A stretch of DNA of 64,000 nt from NCBI RefSeq assembly GCF_900142775.1, contig NZ_FRCC01000004.1, positions 124,001 to 188,000 on the forward strand. Direction: 5' to 3'. The DNA is from Flavobacterium flevense. GTDB taxonomy: Bacteria > Bacteroidota > Bacteroidia > Flavobacteriales > Flavobacteriaceae. Of this stretch, positions 24,990 to 35,700 are shown in pieces. A model generated the notes under the pieces. The model saw only the letters and a list, made by a program, of their open reading frames with translations. It was not told the DNA's origin and ran no database searches. A program made the position numbers and the translations under genes. Position 1 is the first letter of the stretch. Each line of letters opens with the position of its first letter.

Positions 24990-26468
24990 TTAACTTTTGG
25001 ATTGAATTGCAATAGGTAAGCTATATAACGTTCGGACAGCTTCTCCATTGATTTCCCCAGGAGTCCATTTAGGAGAGGTTTTTAAAACACGTATTGCTTC
25101 TTCACCAGCTCCATATCCAAAGTTATCTCTAATGATTTTAAAATTGGATAAATTTCCGTCTTTTTCGACAATGAAAGTAAGGTAAACTTTTCCCCTTAAT
25201 GTATTTCCATCAGGTGTTTTAGGTGTTACAAAATTATCTCCTACGAATTTATAAAAAGCATCCATGCCTCCAGAGAATTCTGGTTTTTCCGTTAAACCAG
25301 CTGTGTTGTAGATTGTATTAGGATCTTGCTGTTTTGTTTTACTATTTTTTGGGTCAAATTCATCAATGATAAATGTTTTGGGTTCTTCTTTTTCTATTTT
25401 TTCTATTATTTCTTTTTCAGATAAGGGTTTGTCATTGTTACTACGAATAACTAATGGCGGAGCAAGTTGTTTTTGTTTTGCTGTTAAATCGGAATATTTT
25501 TTCTTTGCAACTACTTTTCCTTTTTCGTCTTTAATTTCAAAAGTGGTTTTCTTGTAATATGCTTCTCCGTTTACGTAGACATTTTTTCCTTCTTTTTGTG
25601 GAGTTTCTTGTGCTACTACTTTAGTGCATAAAGAAAACACGAGTGCTGTCAATAATGGAATTAGAATTCCTTTTTTCAGCAAAGCTCTTGTTGTAGATGT
25701 GTTTTTTGTCATCATAATTAATCTTTTTTTGGTTACTGAATAATTTAAATTACTGGCCAAGTAATAGGTTGGGTTCACGTTTGCTTTTGATAAAAGTAAA
25801 TTTTGATAAAACGGAACATTGTTATGCGATTTCACGACTTTCTCGTCTGCAAGGAATTCGTGGTTAAGTTGGATTGCTTTTTTGTAGAAAATAAATATGG
25901 GATTGAACCAGAAAATTACTTTCAAAATCTCGATAAATAGAATATCTAAAGTGTGTTTTTGATTTACATGGATTAATTCATGGGTGTATAATTCATCTTC
26001 AATTTTTCGATCATTATAATCCGTTTCATTGATAAAAATGTAGTTTAGAAAAGTGTACGGAAGTGTTTTTTCTTTTAGTAAAACCAGTTTTGCATTTTTG
26101 TAATTTATCGTAGGATTTGATTGGGCTTTAGCGTTTAATTTCCAAATGTTTACAACAAACCGAAGTAATAATGACAATGTAATTACACTATAAAGACTCC
26201 AAGCGGATATTAGCCAATAATTAGTAGTATCTTCAATGACAGGCATACTAGTTTCTTCAGTCATTGGAATAATAGTTGGCATAGTTTCTTGTTGAGGTAT
26301 TTGCTGAATGATTTCGATAGTTATAAAAGGAATAGCAAATGAAAACAGCAAACTAAACAACAAGTAAAACCTGTTGAACTGATGCATTTTTTCTCTTTCC
26401 AATAGTGAAAAATATACTACCAACAGCGCAGTTAAGGAAAGTGTGGATTTGATTAGAAAGTCGGTCAT
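24990..26468 (-). CDS. BlaR1-like M56 metallopeptidase with TonB C-terminal domain (copy 2)
   Basis: A 492-residue membrane protein. Residues 1-110 hold three or four membrane helices, and the M56 peptidase motif HELIH is at 163-167 with the likely third zinc ligand in NHEFLADEK at 202-210. One more helix sits near 270-285. The C-terminal 100 residues are a TonB/energy-transducer-like domain (YNTAGLTEKPEFSGGMDAFY, VYLTFIVEKDGNLSNFKII). BlaR1/MecR1 relatives sense a signal and cleave the partner BlaI-type repressor, here the gene at 28246. Its N-terminal half is almost identical to the neighbouring copy. Confidence 0.88.
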   Translation of the reverse strand: MTDFLIKSTLSLTALLVVYFSLLEREKMHQFNRFYLLFSLLFSFAIPFITIEIIQQIPQQETMPTIIPMTEETSMPVIEDTTNYWLISAWSLYSVITLSLLLRFVVNIWKLNAKAQSNPTINYKNAKLVLLKEKTLPYTFLNYIFINETDYNDRKIEDELYTHELIHVNQKHTLDILFIEILKVIFWFNPIFIFYKKAIQLNHEFLADEKVVKSHNNVPFYQNLLLSKANVNPTYYLASNLNYSVTKKRLIMMTKNTSTTRALLKKGILIPLLTALVFSLCTKVVAQETPQKEGKNVYVNGEAYYKKTTFEIKDEKGKVVAKKKYSDLTAKQKQLAPPLVIRSNNDKPLSEKEIIEKIEKEEPKTFIIDEFDPKNSKTKQQDPNTIYNTAGLTEKPEFSGGMDAFYKFVGDNFVTPKTPDGNTLRGKVYLTFIVEKDGNLSNFKIIRDNFGYGAGEEAIRVLKTSPKWTPGEINGEAVRTLYSLPIAIQSKS

Positions 26469-26512
26469 TTTTTCTTTTTTTGAAGTTCAACGTCAATTAT
26501 TTTTTTTAATCC

Positions 26513-28249
26513 TTAATGTTTTTTGCCCGAACCAAAAGCTAAATTAGTGTTGTACAATACGGTAACGGCTTTATAGTTGATTTCTCCAGGTTTCCATTTA
26601 GGACTTAGTTCTAAAACACGAACGACTTCTTCGTTTACGATATGTCCTGTGTTGCTTTGCGTTCTTATATTGCTAAGACTCCCATCTTTTTCTATTTGGA
26701 AAGTTATATTAACTTCGTTGCTCTCTAGTAATCCCTTTGGTTTCTTTATGTTTTTATTGAAAAATTCTTCAAATTTACCATCTCCTCCAGGGAACTCTGG
26801 TTTTTCAGTTAGTTCTGCTGTGTTATAGAGTTGTTCTTTTTTTTCTGTTTCTTTTCCATTTACTTTTGTAATAATTTCTTCCTTTTTTTGATTTTGGGTA
26901 GCATTTACATAAAAAGTAATTTCAATTGTATCTCCTGGAAATTTCTCAGGGTTATTCCTCTTTTTTTCTTTCTCGTAATATGAAGGTGTCTGTAAGGAGT
27001 AGCTAAACATTTCTGGATTTTCTTTTGTTCTAAATTTTTCCTCCACAAATCCTCCAAAAATATTTGCAATTTCTGTATGTAGTACTAGTTCTTTTTGTGA
27101 ATTGGTCAATAGTAGGCCATCCAGAGAAAAAGAACAATCTTTTTTGTTTATCAAATTCTCTAATTCTTCTCTTATTGGTTTTCTTTTTTCGGGATAGAGC
27201 CTTGTCCTTTCATAAATTAAATATTTATTTTTCTCTTCTTGGGTTAAAGCTTCATATTTTTTATTCAATAGTAATTTTTTGTTTTGATCTCTAACTATTA
27301 CTTGTACTCCAGCATAATAAGTGTCTTTTTTTTGTTCGTTCACAACATTGGATTTTGTTGTTTCTTTAGCATTGTCTAACGGTGTCTTTTGGTCTGTTTT
27401 TTTGACACATGAAATGAAAACAAGTCCAGAAAGAAAAGGTATTAAAACCAATTTTTTCAAAATGGATTTAGATAGAGAGGTGTCTTTTGTCATCATAATT
27501 AATCTTTTTTTTGTTACTGAATAATTCAAATTACTTGCCAGGTAATAGGTTGGGTTTGCATTTGCCTTAGATAAAAGTAAGTTTTGGTACAACGGAACAT
27601 TGTTATGCGATTGCACGACTTTCTCGTCGGCGAGGAATTCGTGATTGAGTTGGATTGCCTTTTTGTAAAAAATATGAATGGGGTTGAACCAGAAAATCAC
27701 TTTTAAAATTTCGATTAGTAAAATGTCTAGAGTGTGTTTTTGATTTACATGAATTAATTCATGCGTGTATAATTCATCTTCAATTTTTCGATCATTATAA
27801 TCCGTTTCATTGATAAAAATGTAGTTTAGAAAAGTGTACGGAAGTGTTTGTTCTTTTAGTAAAACCAGTTTTGCATTTTTGTAATTTATCGTAGGATTTG
27901 AGTGGGCTTTAGCATTTAATTTCCAAATGTTTACAACAAACCGAAGTAATAATGACAATGTAATTACACTATAAAGACTCCAAGCGGATATTAGCCAATA
28001 ATTAGTAGTATCTTCAATGACAGTCATACTAGTTCCTCCACTCATTGGAATACTAGTAGGCGTAGTTTCCTGATGAGGTAACTCCTGAATGATTTCGATA
28101 GTTATAAAAGGAATAGCAAATGAAAACAGCAAACTGAACAACAAGTAAAACCTATTGAACTGATGCATTTTTTCTCTTTCCAATAGTAAAAAATATACTA
28201 CCAACAGCGCAGTTAAGGAAAGTGTGGATTTGATTAGAAAGTCGATCAT
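26513..28249 (-). CDS. BlaR1-like M56 metallopeptidase with TonB C-terminal domain (copy 1)
   Basis: A 578-residue paralogue of the next gene downstream. The first 270 residues match it almost residue for residue, including HELIHVNQKHTLDIL and LNHEFLADEKVV. The middle section differs and is longer (about residues 290-470), and the C-terminal TonB-like domain (LYNTAELTEKPEFPGG, VNITFQIEKDGSLSNIRT) is only moderately similar. The start codon overlaps the stop of the BlaI-type gene (ATGA), so both are translated together. It probably senses a signal outside the cell through its variable C-terminal part and inactivates the repressor; the signal is unknown. Confidence 0.88.
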   Translation of the reverse strand: MIDFLIKSTLSLTALLVVYFLLLEREKMHQFNRFYLLFSLLFSFAIPFITIEIIQELPHQETTPTSIPMSGGTSMTVIEDTTNYWLISAWSLYSVITLSLLLRFVVNIWKLNAKAHSNPTINYKNAKLVLLKEQTLPYTFLNYIFINETDYNDRKIEDELYTHELIHVNQKHTLDILLIEILKVIFWFNPIHIFYKKAIQLNHEFLADEKVVQSHNNVPLYQNLLLSKANANPTYYLASNLNYSVTKKRLIMMTKDTSLSKSILKKLVLIPFLSGLVFISCVKKTDQKTPLDNAKETTKSNVVNEQKKDTYYAGVQVIVRDQNKKLLLNKKYEALTQEEKNKYLIYERTRLYPEKRKPIREELENLINKKDCSFSLDGLLLTNSQKELVLHTEIANIFGGFVEEKFRTKENPEMFSYSLQTPSYYEKEKKRNNPEKFPGDTIEITFYVNATQNQKKEEIITKVNGKETEKKEQLYNTAELTEKPEFPGGDGKFEEFFNKNIKKPKGLLESNEVNITFQIEKDGSLSNIRTQSNTGHIVNEEVVRVLELSPKWKPGEINYKAVTVLYNTNLAFGSGKKH

Positions 28250-28617
28250 TTTTTCTTTTTTTGAAGTTCTACATCGATGATCTTTTTTAATTCTTCTAAT
28301 TCTTTTTCGGATAAATTAGTTTCCTTAGTAAAGAAAGAAGCAAATTGCGATGCCGAATTATTGAAGAAGTTACTAATCAATCCATTGACATGTTTCGAGA
28401 AATAATCTGATTTTTTGACCAATGGATAGTATTGTCTGGAGTTTCCAAATTCAGTGTAAGCGACAAATTTTTTATCCATCATTCTTTTTAACAATGTAGC
28501 TACTGTGGTTGTTTTTGGTTTTGGTTCCGGAAAAGCTTCGAGCAAGTCTTTCATAAAGGCTTTTTCCAGTTTCCAAAGGTGTTCCATTAATTGTTCTTCT
28601 GAATTGGATAATGACAT
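28246..28617 (-). CDS. BlaI/MecI/CopY family repressor
   Basis: A 123-residue winged-helix repressor when started at the ATG at 28617 (MSLSNSEEQLMEHLWKLEKA); the longer open frame to 28701 adds 28 residues unlike the family. The HTH is at about 10-70 (AFMKDLLEAFPEPKPKTTTVATLLKRMM). The C-terminal helical part serves dimerisation and contains the typical peptidase-sensitive region. The gene ends inside the start of the first M56 gene. BlaI with BlaR1 is a two-part signalling unit; here the unit has two sensors. Confidence 0.93.
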   Translation of the reverse strand: MSLSNSEEQLMEHLWKLEKAFMKDLLEAFPEPKPKTTTVATLLKRMMDKKFVAYTEFGNSRQYYPLVKKSDYFSKHVNGLISNFFNNSASQFASFFTKETNLSEKELEELKKIIDVELQKKKK

Positions 28618-28943
28618 TTGTTCTATGTTTTTAGAGTTTGTTCTACAAATGTAGAGTAATAAATTGAATTTCCAAATTTTTTTACAAAAAAATCCATTCA
28701 CTTTGTTTAAAATGAACGGATTAAACTATTTTTTCTTGGTCACTTAGCGTCTTTTTGGCAAAATCTATTTCGATAACCCCGATCGATTACTATCATTTTA
28801 CCAAAGAAAATTCATAGTAATTGATTGGCGGTGGTTTGTTCTGTTTTAAATCGAAGCGTTTTTTTTGTAACGATTCGCTTGCGTTAGGGATTGAAGAGTA
28901 AATCCTTTTGTTTTTTCTTTAAAAACAAAAGATTGAAATGAAA

Positions 28944-29010
28944 AGCCCGACCTCGTTGCTTGCATAAATGTTTTTTAATTACTCACTTTCTGCAACGAGG
29001 GAACGCCCAA
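28944..29010 (-). repeat. Second dispersed repeat, partial inverted copy
   Basis: AGCCCGACCTCGTTG and CAACGAGGGAACGCCC at its ends match the repeat at 23895-24050 in reverse orientation. The middle is different, as if only the ends are conserved. The 478-bp gap upstream of the BlaI gene contains this element and no gene. Confidence 0.65.
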
Positions 29011-29014
29011 ATAA

Positions 29015-29042
29015 AAAATCCGCTCATTGCTGAACGGATTTT
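29015..29042 (-). terminator. Terminator of the M20 peptidase gene
   Basis: AAAATCCG and CGGATTTT form a stem with an A-rich flank, T-rich on the minus strand, 54 bp after the stop codon of the M20 gene. Confidence 0.7.
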
Positions 29043-29095
29043 GTTTCTTTTACTTAATGTCTTTGCGAAAAAACTTAGTGTCCTCTGCGGTTAAA

Positions 29096-30484
29096 TTACT
29101 TTGATAACTCCACAAAATATTTATAAAATAACGGAATGGTTTCGATTCCTTTCAGGTAATTGAAAATCCCAAAATGCTCGTTAGGGGAATGAATGGCATC
29201 ACTATCAAGTCCAAATCCCATCAGGATGGTTTTGCTTTTTAGTTCTTTTTCGAATAAAGCGACAATAGGAATGCTTCCACCGGAACGCACCGGAATGGCA
29301 GGAATGCCAAAGGTTTCGGTGTACGCCTTATTTGCGGCTTGGTAGCCAATGCTGTCAATAGGAGTTACATAACCCTGTCCGCCATGATGCGGAGTAACTT
29401 TTACGCTAACTGCTGCGGGAGCAATTGCGGTGAAATGTTTCGTAAATAATTCGGTAATTTCCTCCCAGTCCTGATTAGGGACCAGTCGCATTGAGATTTT
29501 GGCGAAAGCCTTAGAGGGAATTACGGTTTTGGCTCCCTGACCGGTATAACCGCCCCAGATTCCGTTGACATCCAGCGTAGGACGAATGGCGTTTCTTTCA
29601 TTGGTAACATAGCCTTCTTCGCCGTAAACGGCATTAAGGTCGAGTGCTTTTTTGTAGTTTTCAATATCAAAAGGGGCTTTGGCCATTTCAGCTCTTTCAG
29701 CCAGCGATAATTCTTCTACCTTATCATAAAATCCCGGAATGGTAATGCGATTGTTTTCATCGTGAAGCGAAGCAATCATTTTACTCAGAATATTAATAGG
29801 ATTAGCTACTGCACCACCATATAATCCCGAATGTAAATCGCGGTTAGGACCTGTAACTTCAACTTCTACATAACTCAAGCCTCTTAATCCGGTGGTTATG
29901 GAAGGTTGCTGATTAGAAATCATTCCGGTATCTGATATCAGAATAACATCATTTTTTAGTTTTGCTGTGTTGTTTTCGACAAAACTTTTCAGGTTAACGC
30001 TGCCCACTTCTTCCTCGCCTTCAATCATGAATTTGACGTTGCAAGGCAGGGTATTGCTCTGAATCATGTATTCAAATGCTTTGATGTGCATGTACATTTG
30101 GCCTTTATCATCGCAAGCACCACGGGCAAAAATAGCTCCTTCGGGATGAATGTCGGTTTTTTTGATTACGGGTTCAAATGGAGGAGAAGTCCAGAGTTCC
30201 ATTGGGTCCGGTGGTTGCACATCATAATGACCATAAACTAAAACGGTTGGTAAATTAGGGTCAATAATTTTTTCACCATAAACAATAGGGTAGCCGTTGG
30301 TTTCGCAAATTTCGACTTTATCACATCCGGCTTTTTCCAGACTTTGCTTTACCGCTACAGAAGTATCGATTACATCCTGAGAATAGGCAGAATCAGCGCT
30401 TACAGATGGGATTTTTAATAGTTCGATTAATTCGTTGATAAAACGGTCTTTATTTTGTTGGATATAGGTTTTGATGTTTTCCAT
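29096..30484 (-). CDS. M20 family dipeptidase
   Basis: A 462-residue metallopeptidase of the M20 family, cytoplasmic, hydrolysing dipeptides with two zinc ions. The first metal histidine is H86 with D88 (YGHYDVQPP), the bridging aspartate is near D125 (RGACDDKGQ), and the catalytic glutamate pair is in IEGEEEVGS (154-162). A dimerisation domain interrupts at about 200-340 (GPNRDLHSGLYGG and GYTGQGAKTVIPS), and a C-terminal FGLDSDAIHSPNEHF supplies the last metal histidine. Single gene, oriented toward the M56 cluster. Confidence 0.94.
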   Translation of the reverse strand: MENIKTYIQQNKDRFINELIELLKIPSVSADSAYSQDVIDTSVAVKQSLEKAGCDKVEICETNGYPIVYGEKIIDPNLPTVLVYGHYDVQPPDPMELWTSPPFEPVIKKTDIHPEGAIFARGACDDKGQMYMHIKAFEYMIQSNTLPCNVKFMIEGEEEVGSVNLKSFVENNTAKLKNDVILISDTGMISNQQPSITTGLRGLSYVEVEVTGPNRDLHSGLYGGAVANPINILSKMIASLHDENNRITIPGFYDKVEELSLAERAEMAKAPFDIENYKKALDLNAVYGEEGYVTNERNAIRPTLDVNGIWGGYTGQGAKTVIPSKAFAKISMRLVPNQDWEEITELFTKHFTAIAPAAVSVKVTPHHGGQGYVTPIDSIGYQAANKAYTETFGIPAIPVRSGGSIPIVALFEKELKSKTILMGFGLDSDAIHSPNEHFGIFNYLKGIETIPLFYKYFVELSK

Positions 30485-30552
30485 TGATTAGGCTCTATTT
30501 TGCTACTTTCAAAAATACAAAAAAGAGAATAATAATTTTTTTTAATTTTTGC

Positions 30553-30582
30553 TTTGAATATTGGAAAGTATGCTTATATTTG
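30553..30582 (+). promoter_or_regulatory. Promoter of tRNA-Leu
   Basis: TTTG at 30553-30556 and TATATTTG at 30575-30582, 18 bp apart, match the Bacteroidota -33/-7 consensus, 15 bp before the tRNA. Confidence 0.75.
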
Positions 30583-30597
30583 CACCCACAATAGCGC

Positions 30598-30679
30598 GCG
30601 GATATGGCGAAATTGGTAGACGTGCCAGACTTAGGATCTGGTGCCGCAAGGCGTGTAGGTTCGAGTCCTATTATCCGCA
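30598..30679 (+). tRNA. tRNA-Leu (anticodon TAG)
   Basis: A type II tRNA of 82 bases: acceptor arms GCGGATA (30598-30604) and TATCCGC (30672-30678) pair perfectly. The anticodon stem CCAGA/TCTGG encloses the loop CTTAGGA, anticodon TAG. A variable arm (GTGCCGCAAGGCGT) and a T arm with GTTCGAGTC are present. The discriminator base is A and CCA is not encoded. Confidence 0.97.
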
Positions 30680-30687
30680 CAAACATT

Positions 30688-30730
30688 AAGACTTAATTAG
30701 CTGAAATTAGCTTTTTAAGTCTTTTTTTTT
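30688..30730 (+). terminator. Terminator after tRNA-Leu
   Basis: AAGACTTAA and TTAAGTCTT pair across a short inner hairpin, followed by a long T run. Confidence 0.75.
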
Positions 30731-30741
30731 GGGTTATAGTC

Positions 30742-30774
30742 AAAAAAAAAAGAGGAAGCTTATGCCTCCTCTTT
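30742..30774 (-). terminator. Terminator of susD
   Basis: On the minus strand AAAGAGGA pairs with TCCTCTTT across a short loop and is followed by ten T. Confidence 0.8.
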
Positions 30775-30795
30775 GTAATGATAAATTGTTTTAAA

Positions 30796-32745
30796 TTAGT
30801 TATATCCAGGGTTTTGCATTGCAGTTTTTTCTGCAGCAGTCAATGGTCTTCCATTTGCGTATATTCCATCTAAGAAAGTTTGAGGAATAGGTCTTAATAT
30901 GTGATAATCCTGAATGTTTGGTGAAGCTTCAGGGTTGTAAGCTCTAGCTCTGGCTACTAAAGTTTTTGTTCTGCTTAAGTCTTCCCAACGGTGGAATTCG
31001 CCGCAAAGTTCTCTGGTGCGTTCATTTAGAACAAGACAAAGCATACGATCATAATCAGTTGTGTAACCTAATCGGGTGATTACGGCCTGATCGGCAGCTG
31101 GAAGTGCATTAATTGCACTAATAGTTAAATCAGTAGTAGCTGTTGTAGTTGCAATGTTGTTAGATTCATAATATGAATTTTCAGGTATGAATGAAACAGC
31201 TCTTGTTCCTTGTCCTGCGGCTGTCCATGCAGCTGATCCGTCAGTATAAGCAGCTCTGTTTTCGCCTGATTTATAAGTGGCACGATTACGAACATCATTA
31301 ATGTACGGTAATGCATCTGCATAAGAGCCGGTTCCTAATTTAGCTAAACGAATTTTTGCTTCAGCTGCCATTAATTTAGTTTCAGCAGAACGAGCTAATA
31401 TGATGTCTCGACTTCCTTTTGTAGCGTTAAAATCTAAACGTGACCCATCCATGTATTTACTTAAAGATGGAAATCTTACGTCTTTCATCAAACCAAAGTT
31501 GTCAGCAGCATACGCTACAAATACACTTGGAATTGTTTTACCTGTTTTAGAATAGATTATAGTTCCATTGTTTCTTGTTAAGGCAAATCTATTATCTGAT
31601 GGACTGTTCATTATATACATGATACCTAAGTCGCCATTAACGTATCCGCTTCCTGAAGCAGCTTTATTGACAATGCTTTTTGTTTGGAAACTTTTCCAAA
31701 AACGGGAATCGTTTACTTTATCAAATATGTCATAAGTAAAATAAGTGGGTGCTAAACGGCTAAACGGTCTTCCTCCGGATGTATTACGCTCCATTTGTGG
31801 TAATTGATCATAAGTAGAAAGGAAATACAAATGTTGTTGGTTTCCTCCGGTTGTTAATTGGTTGGAATTAAAATCGGCTGATAAAATTAATTCTGACAAT
31901 TTTTCATTAGCTCCATTCGCAGCTTTAAAATCCCATAATTCAACATAGTTGGCAGCTAGCGGATGACGTGAAATTACTTCATCTGATAAAGTAACTACTT
32001 GCTGTAAATCAGCTGTTTTAGTTGCTGAATTCCAGGCATCGTTGATTTCGCTGGCACGGGTTAGATAAGCTTTTGCTAAATAATGAGCAGCGGCATCTTT
32101 GGTAATTTTATTTGGACCACCTGTATTAACTAATAAATTGTATGCCTGAGTAAAATCGTCAATAACCTGATTTAGAACTTCCTCTGCAGTTGCTCTTGTA
32201 TATTCAAGTTCGACTGTATTGCTAACGGTTAATTTTAATGGTACACCACCATATTGTCTCACTAATTTTAAATAATTGTAAGCTCTCATAAAATAGCCTT
32301 CTCCTAATGCGATTTTTTTAACAGCATCATTAGTTGAAGTGATTGCTGTTGCGGATTCAATCATTTGGTTGGCATTTCCTATGGCTACATATAAATTATC
32401 CCAATTGGTATTAGCAGCTACAGTATTGGAGTTGGATACGGTTACAAATGATCCAAATCCGGAAGCATAAGAATTCCATAGTCCATTGGATGGATCCCCA
32501 CCCACATGGAACTCGTCTGTTCCTGATTGATTTGCTGTAAGGGGAACTTCGCGATTCATATCTAAAGCAAATGTCTGATAATAGGTTCCTACAGACAGTG
32601 CAAGGATTCCTTCTTCGGTATTGTAATAATCTTTACTGTATGCAGTAGTTAATTTTTCGTCTAGAAAATCCTGACTACAAGAGCTACTAAGTCCTAATGT
32701 AGCTACCAGCATTAGATTGATATATAGTTTTTTATAATTTTTCAT
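30796..32745 (-). CDS. susD: SusD/RagB family glycan-binding lipoprotein
   Basis: A 649-residue surface lipoprotein; the signal peptide ends in SSSC with the lipidated cysteine at C23, followed by SQDFLDEKLTTAYSKDYYNT, the usual SusD beginning. The TPR-rich fold shows conserved helices (LGEGYFMRAYNYLKLVRQYG and DAAAHYLAKAYLTRASEIND) and ends in LNERTRELCGEFHRWEDLSR with PIPQTFLDGI. SusD caps the SusC pore and delivers glycan. It lies 20 bp after susC and is the only SusD in the locus, so it probably binds the pectic oligosaccharides made by the surrounding enzymes. Confidence 0.96.
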   Translation of the reverse strand: MKNYKKLYINLMLVATLGLSSSCSQDFLDEKLTTAYSKDYYNTEEGILALSVGTYYQTFALDMNREVPLTANQSGTDEFHVGGDPSNGLWNSYASGFGSFVTVSNSNTVAANTNWDNLYVAIGNANQMIESATAITSTNDAVKKIALGEGYFMRAYNYLKLVRQYGGVPLKLTVSNTVELEYTRATAEEVLNQVIDDFTQAYNLLVNTGGPNKITKDAAAHYLAKAYLTRASEINDAWNSATKTADLQQVVTLSDEVISRHPLAANYVELWDFKAANGANEKLSELILSADFNSNQLTTGGNQQHLYFLSTYDQLPQMERNTSGGRPFSRLAPTYFTYDIFDKVNDSRFWKSFQTKSIVNKAASGSGYVNGDLGIMYIMNSPSDNRFALTRNNGTIIYSKTGKTIPSVFVAYAADNFGLMKDVRFPSLSKYMDGSRLDFNATKGSRDIILARSAETKLMAAEAKIRLAKLGTGSYADALPYINDVRNRATYKSGENRAAYTDGSAAWTAAGQGTRAVSFIPENSYYESNNIATTTATTDLTISAINALPAADQAVITRLGYTTDYDRMLCLVLNERTRELCGEFHRWEDLSRTKTLVARARAYNPEASPNIQDYHILRPIPQTFLDGIYANGRPLTAAEKTAMQNPGYN

Positions 32746-32765
32746 AATTTATTTTTTTTAATTTA

Positions 32766-35700
32766 TTAGAATTGAACATTTAATCCTAATGTCATTCCTC
32801 GGTTAGAATAAGAAGTTTGTGTATCCAGGTCAATCCATTTAACTTTAGAAAAAATCATTCCCGGATTAGCTGCCTGTACATAAACTCTTAGTCTTGATAA
32901 TCCTAATTTTTCAACAAATTTTTCTTCAAAGTTATAGCCTAAAGAGATATTTCTTATTTTTAAGAAAGATCCGTTTCTGTAGCCTAGAATTGTATTGTAC
33001 AAATCTCCGGTACCTGCTGAAAAGAAAGGTCTTTGGTACTCAGCATCAGTATTATCGTCTGTATAATAATCCAGTTGTCTTTGGCTGGTTTTTCCACTTA
33101 AATTTTCTCCGCCCACATTGTATAAATATCCAAAACGACCAATAACGAAGAACGATAATTCGATGTTTTTGTAATTAAAAGTATTAGTTAAACCAGCAAT
33201 GTATTTAGGCTCTGTACTTCCTAAAATTTTACGGTCATTATTCGCATCAATTTTATAATCGCCGTTTTGATCTACCGGTCTGGCATTACCAAATGTGAAA
33301 ACAGTACTTCCCGCAGCGTCATTAAATTTAGCCATTTCTGCGGCATCTTCAGGTCTCCATATTCCATTAGATTCAAAACCATAGATAACGCCTCTGGTTT
33401 GTCCAATAAACAGGCTGTTGTTAATGTCGTCAAATTTACCATTTTGTAATTCAACAATAGTACTCTTTTGATAAGAAGCACTTAAGCTGGAGCTCCACTC
33501 AAAGTCAGTGGTTTTAACGTTTACCGTGTTTAAGGTAAGTTCCACCCCATTTCCTTTAGTTTTTCCAATATTTTGTAATGTAGTATTATAACCAGTAATT
33601 GTTGGTATACCTCTGTTGAATAATAAATCATCGGTTTTTGAAGTGTAATATTCTAAACTTCCTGAAACTCTGTTGTTGAATAATCCAAAGTCGACACCAT
33701 AGTTATATTGCGTAGTTCTTTCCCAGCCTAATTCTACGTTTCCTAATTGACTGCTATTTACAACTCCGGAAGAGGTAGAATATAAAATTTGAGCTAATGG
33801 CGGTTGAGTTTGGTAAGGGTCTACTGAGGCATTTGCAGTGACTCCGTATCCTGCTCTAAGTTTTAACGCATTCAGCCAAGTGATGTTTTGAAGAAACTTT
33901 TCTCTGTCTATTCTCCATGCAAGAGAAGCACTTGGGAAAAAGGACCATTTGTAGCCAGGTGCTAATTGTGATGCTCCATCATAACGTCCTGAAGCAGTTA
34001 TTAAATATTTGTCGTCAAAGCCATAAGTTAATCTTCCCATGTAAGAAAACAATCCTGATTCTGTAATATTAGAAGAGTAGCCGGCTAAAGTTACATTTGC
34101 AGTTGTTAAAGCATTCCATTTGTTGTCTGGGTTTTTAATGTTTTGTGCAGACATTGCACTTTCTTCATTAAAATATTGTGTCTGGCTTTGTAATAAGGTT
34201 ACACCAAAATCATGTTTGTCTATTGTTTTGTTATATAAAATCAAATGATCCAGAGTATAAGATATCGTTTGATTTTTTGATAATGAAGCAAAACTGGTTC
34301 CGGAGCGAGCAGATGATTGACCGTCCAGGAATGCTCCGTTGCGATAAGAAGTGATATCTGGTCCAAAATTTACTCTGTATTTTAAACCATCTAAAGCTTT
34401 TGAAAAACCTCCAAAATCCAATTGAGCATTAAGGCTTCCGAAAAATCGCAATGTTAAACGTTGATCCTGAGAGTATTTGTATTCTTCGTATACGTTTCTG
34501 ATGGTAGAGTCTCCTCCTGGATTTTGTATTCTGTTTCCATCGGCATCAAGAGGTACGGCGTAAGGAAGATTCTGTCTTGCAGTAATGTAAATCCCGTCAG
34601 ATGATGCTACTGCAGATCTACCTACATTTGATAGACCATATTCGTTTAGACCATAACTAGTGTTAAGGCTAACTCCCATAGAGAACCACTTTGTTGGTGT
34701 GATATCAACATTTGCAATACCATTATAACGTCTATAGCTTTGTCCTTTCAAAGTTCCTGTATTGTCTAAAAACCCGAATGATCCATAAGCTTTCATTTTT
34801 TCGGTACCACCACTAACGCTCAAAGTATGTTGTTGGGTAACTCCTGTTTGGGTAACATATTTTGTCCAGTCGGTTGTGCTTACTTTCGAACCGTCCCAGC
34901 TTCCTCCGGCCCATCCTTTTTCGATATTGGCCCAGGCAGCCGGATCGGTTGTAGCTAAAAAGATGTCTTTGTCATTGTCAATGTTAGGGTTGTTTCCTGC
35001 AGGAAAAGCACCAGGATTAGAGTAATGTCTCGCCCATCTGCGCAATTCAATATACTCTCCGGCATTCATCAATGGTGCTCTTTCGTTAATTGTTTCTGTG
35101 CTAACTGCTGAGTCATAATTGATAGTAAACTTTCCGTTTTTTCCTTTCTTGGTGGAAACAATGATTACCCCATTGGCTCCACGAGATCCGTAAATAGCGG
35201 TTGCAGAAGCATCTTTTAATACGTCAATGGATTCAATGTCAGTAGGGTTAATAAAATCGATACCTCCTGAATTTAATGGGATACCATCTACTACATACAA
35301 AGGGGAATTTGATGCTGAAATAGAACGTGATCCACGAATGGTAATATTTCCTACGGTTCCAGGACGTTCGTTTGAACCAATGTCAACACCGGCTGCTTTT
35401 CCCTGCATCGCTTGTACGGCATTTTGTACCGGTCGTGATGCAATTTCTTCAGCGCCAACACTAACAATGGATCCTGTTAAGTCTTTTTTCTTTCTGGTTC
35501 CATAACCTACTACAACTACTTCCTCAAGGCTATTGCCTTCTTCTTCAAGACTAAAGTTAATACTCTTTTGAGTTCCTACTTTAGCTTCTTTTGTTTTCAT
35601 TCCAATGAAGGAAACGACTAAAATGTCTTCTGGGTTAGCTTTGATGGCAAATTTACCGTCAAAATCTGTTTGAACACCGGTGGATGTGTTTTTAATCAAT

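Noticed and set aside
30495..30686. 63-residue open frame on the minus strand
   Set aside because: It lies across the tRNA-Leu gene and is the frequent false frame on the antisense of tRNAs.
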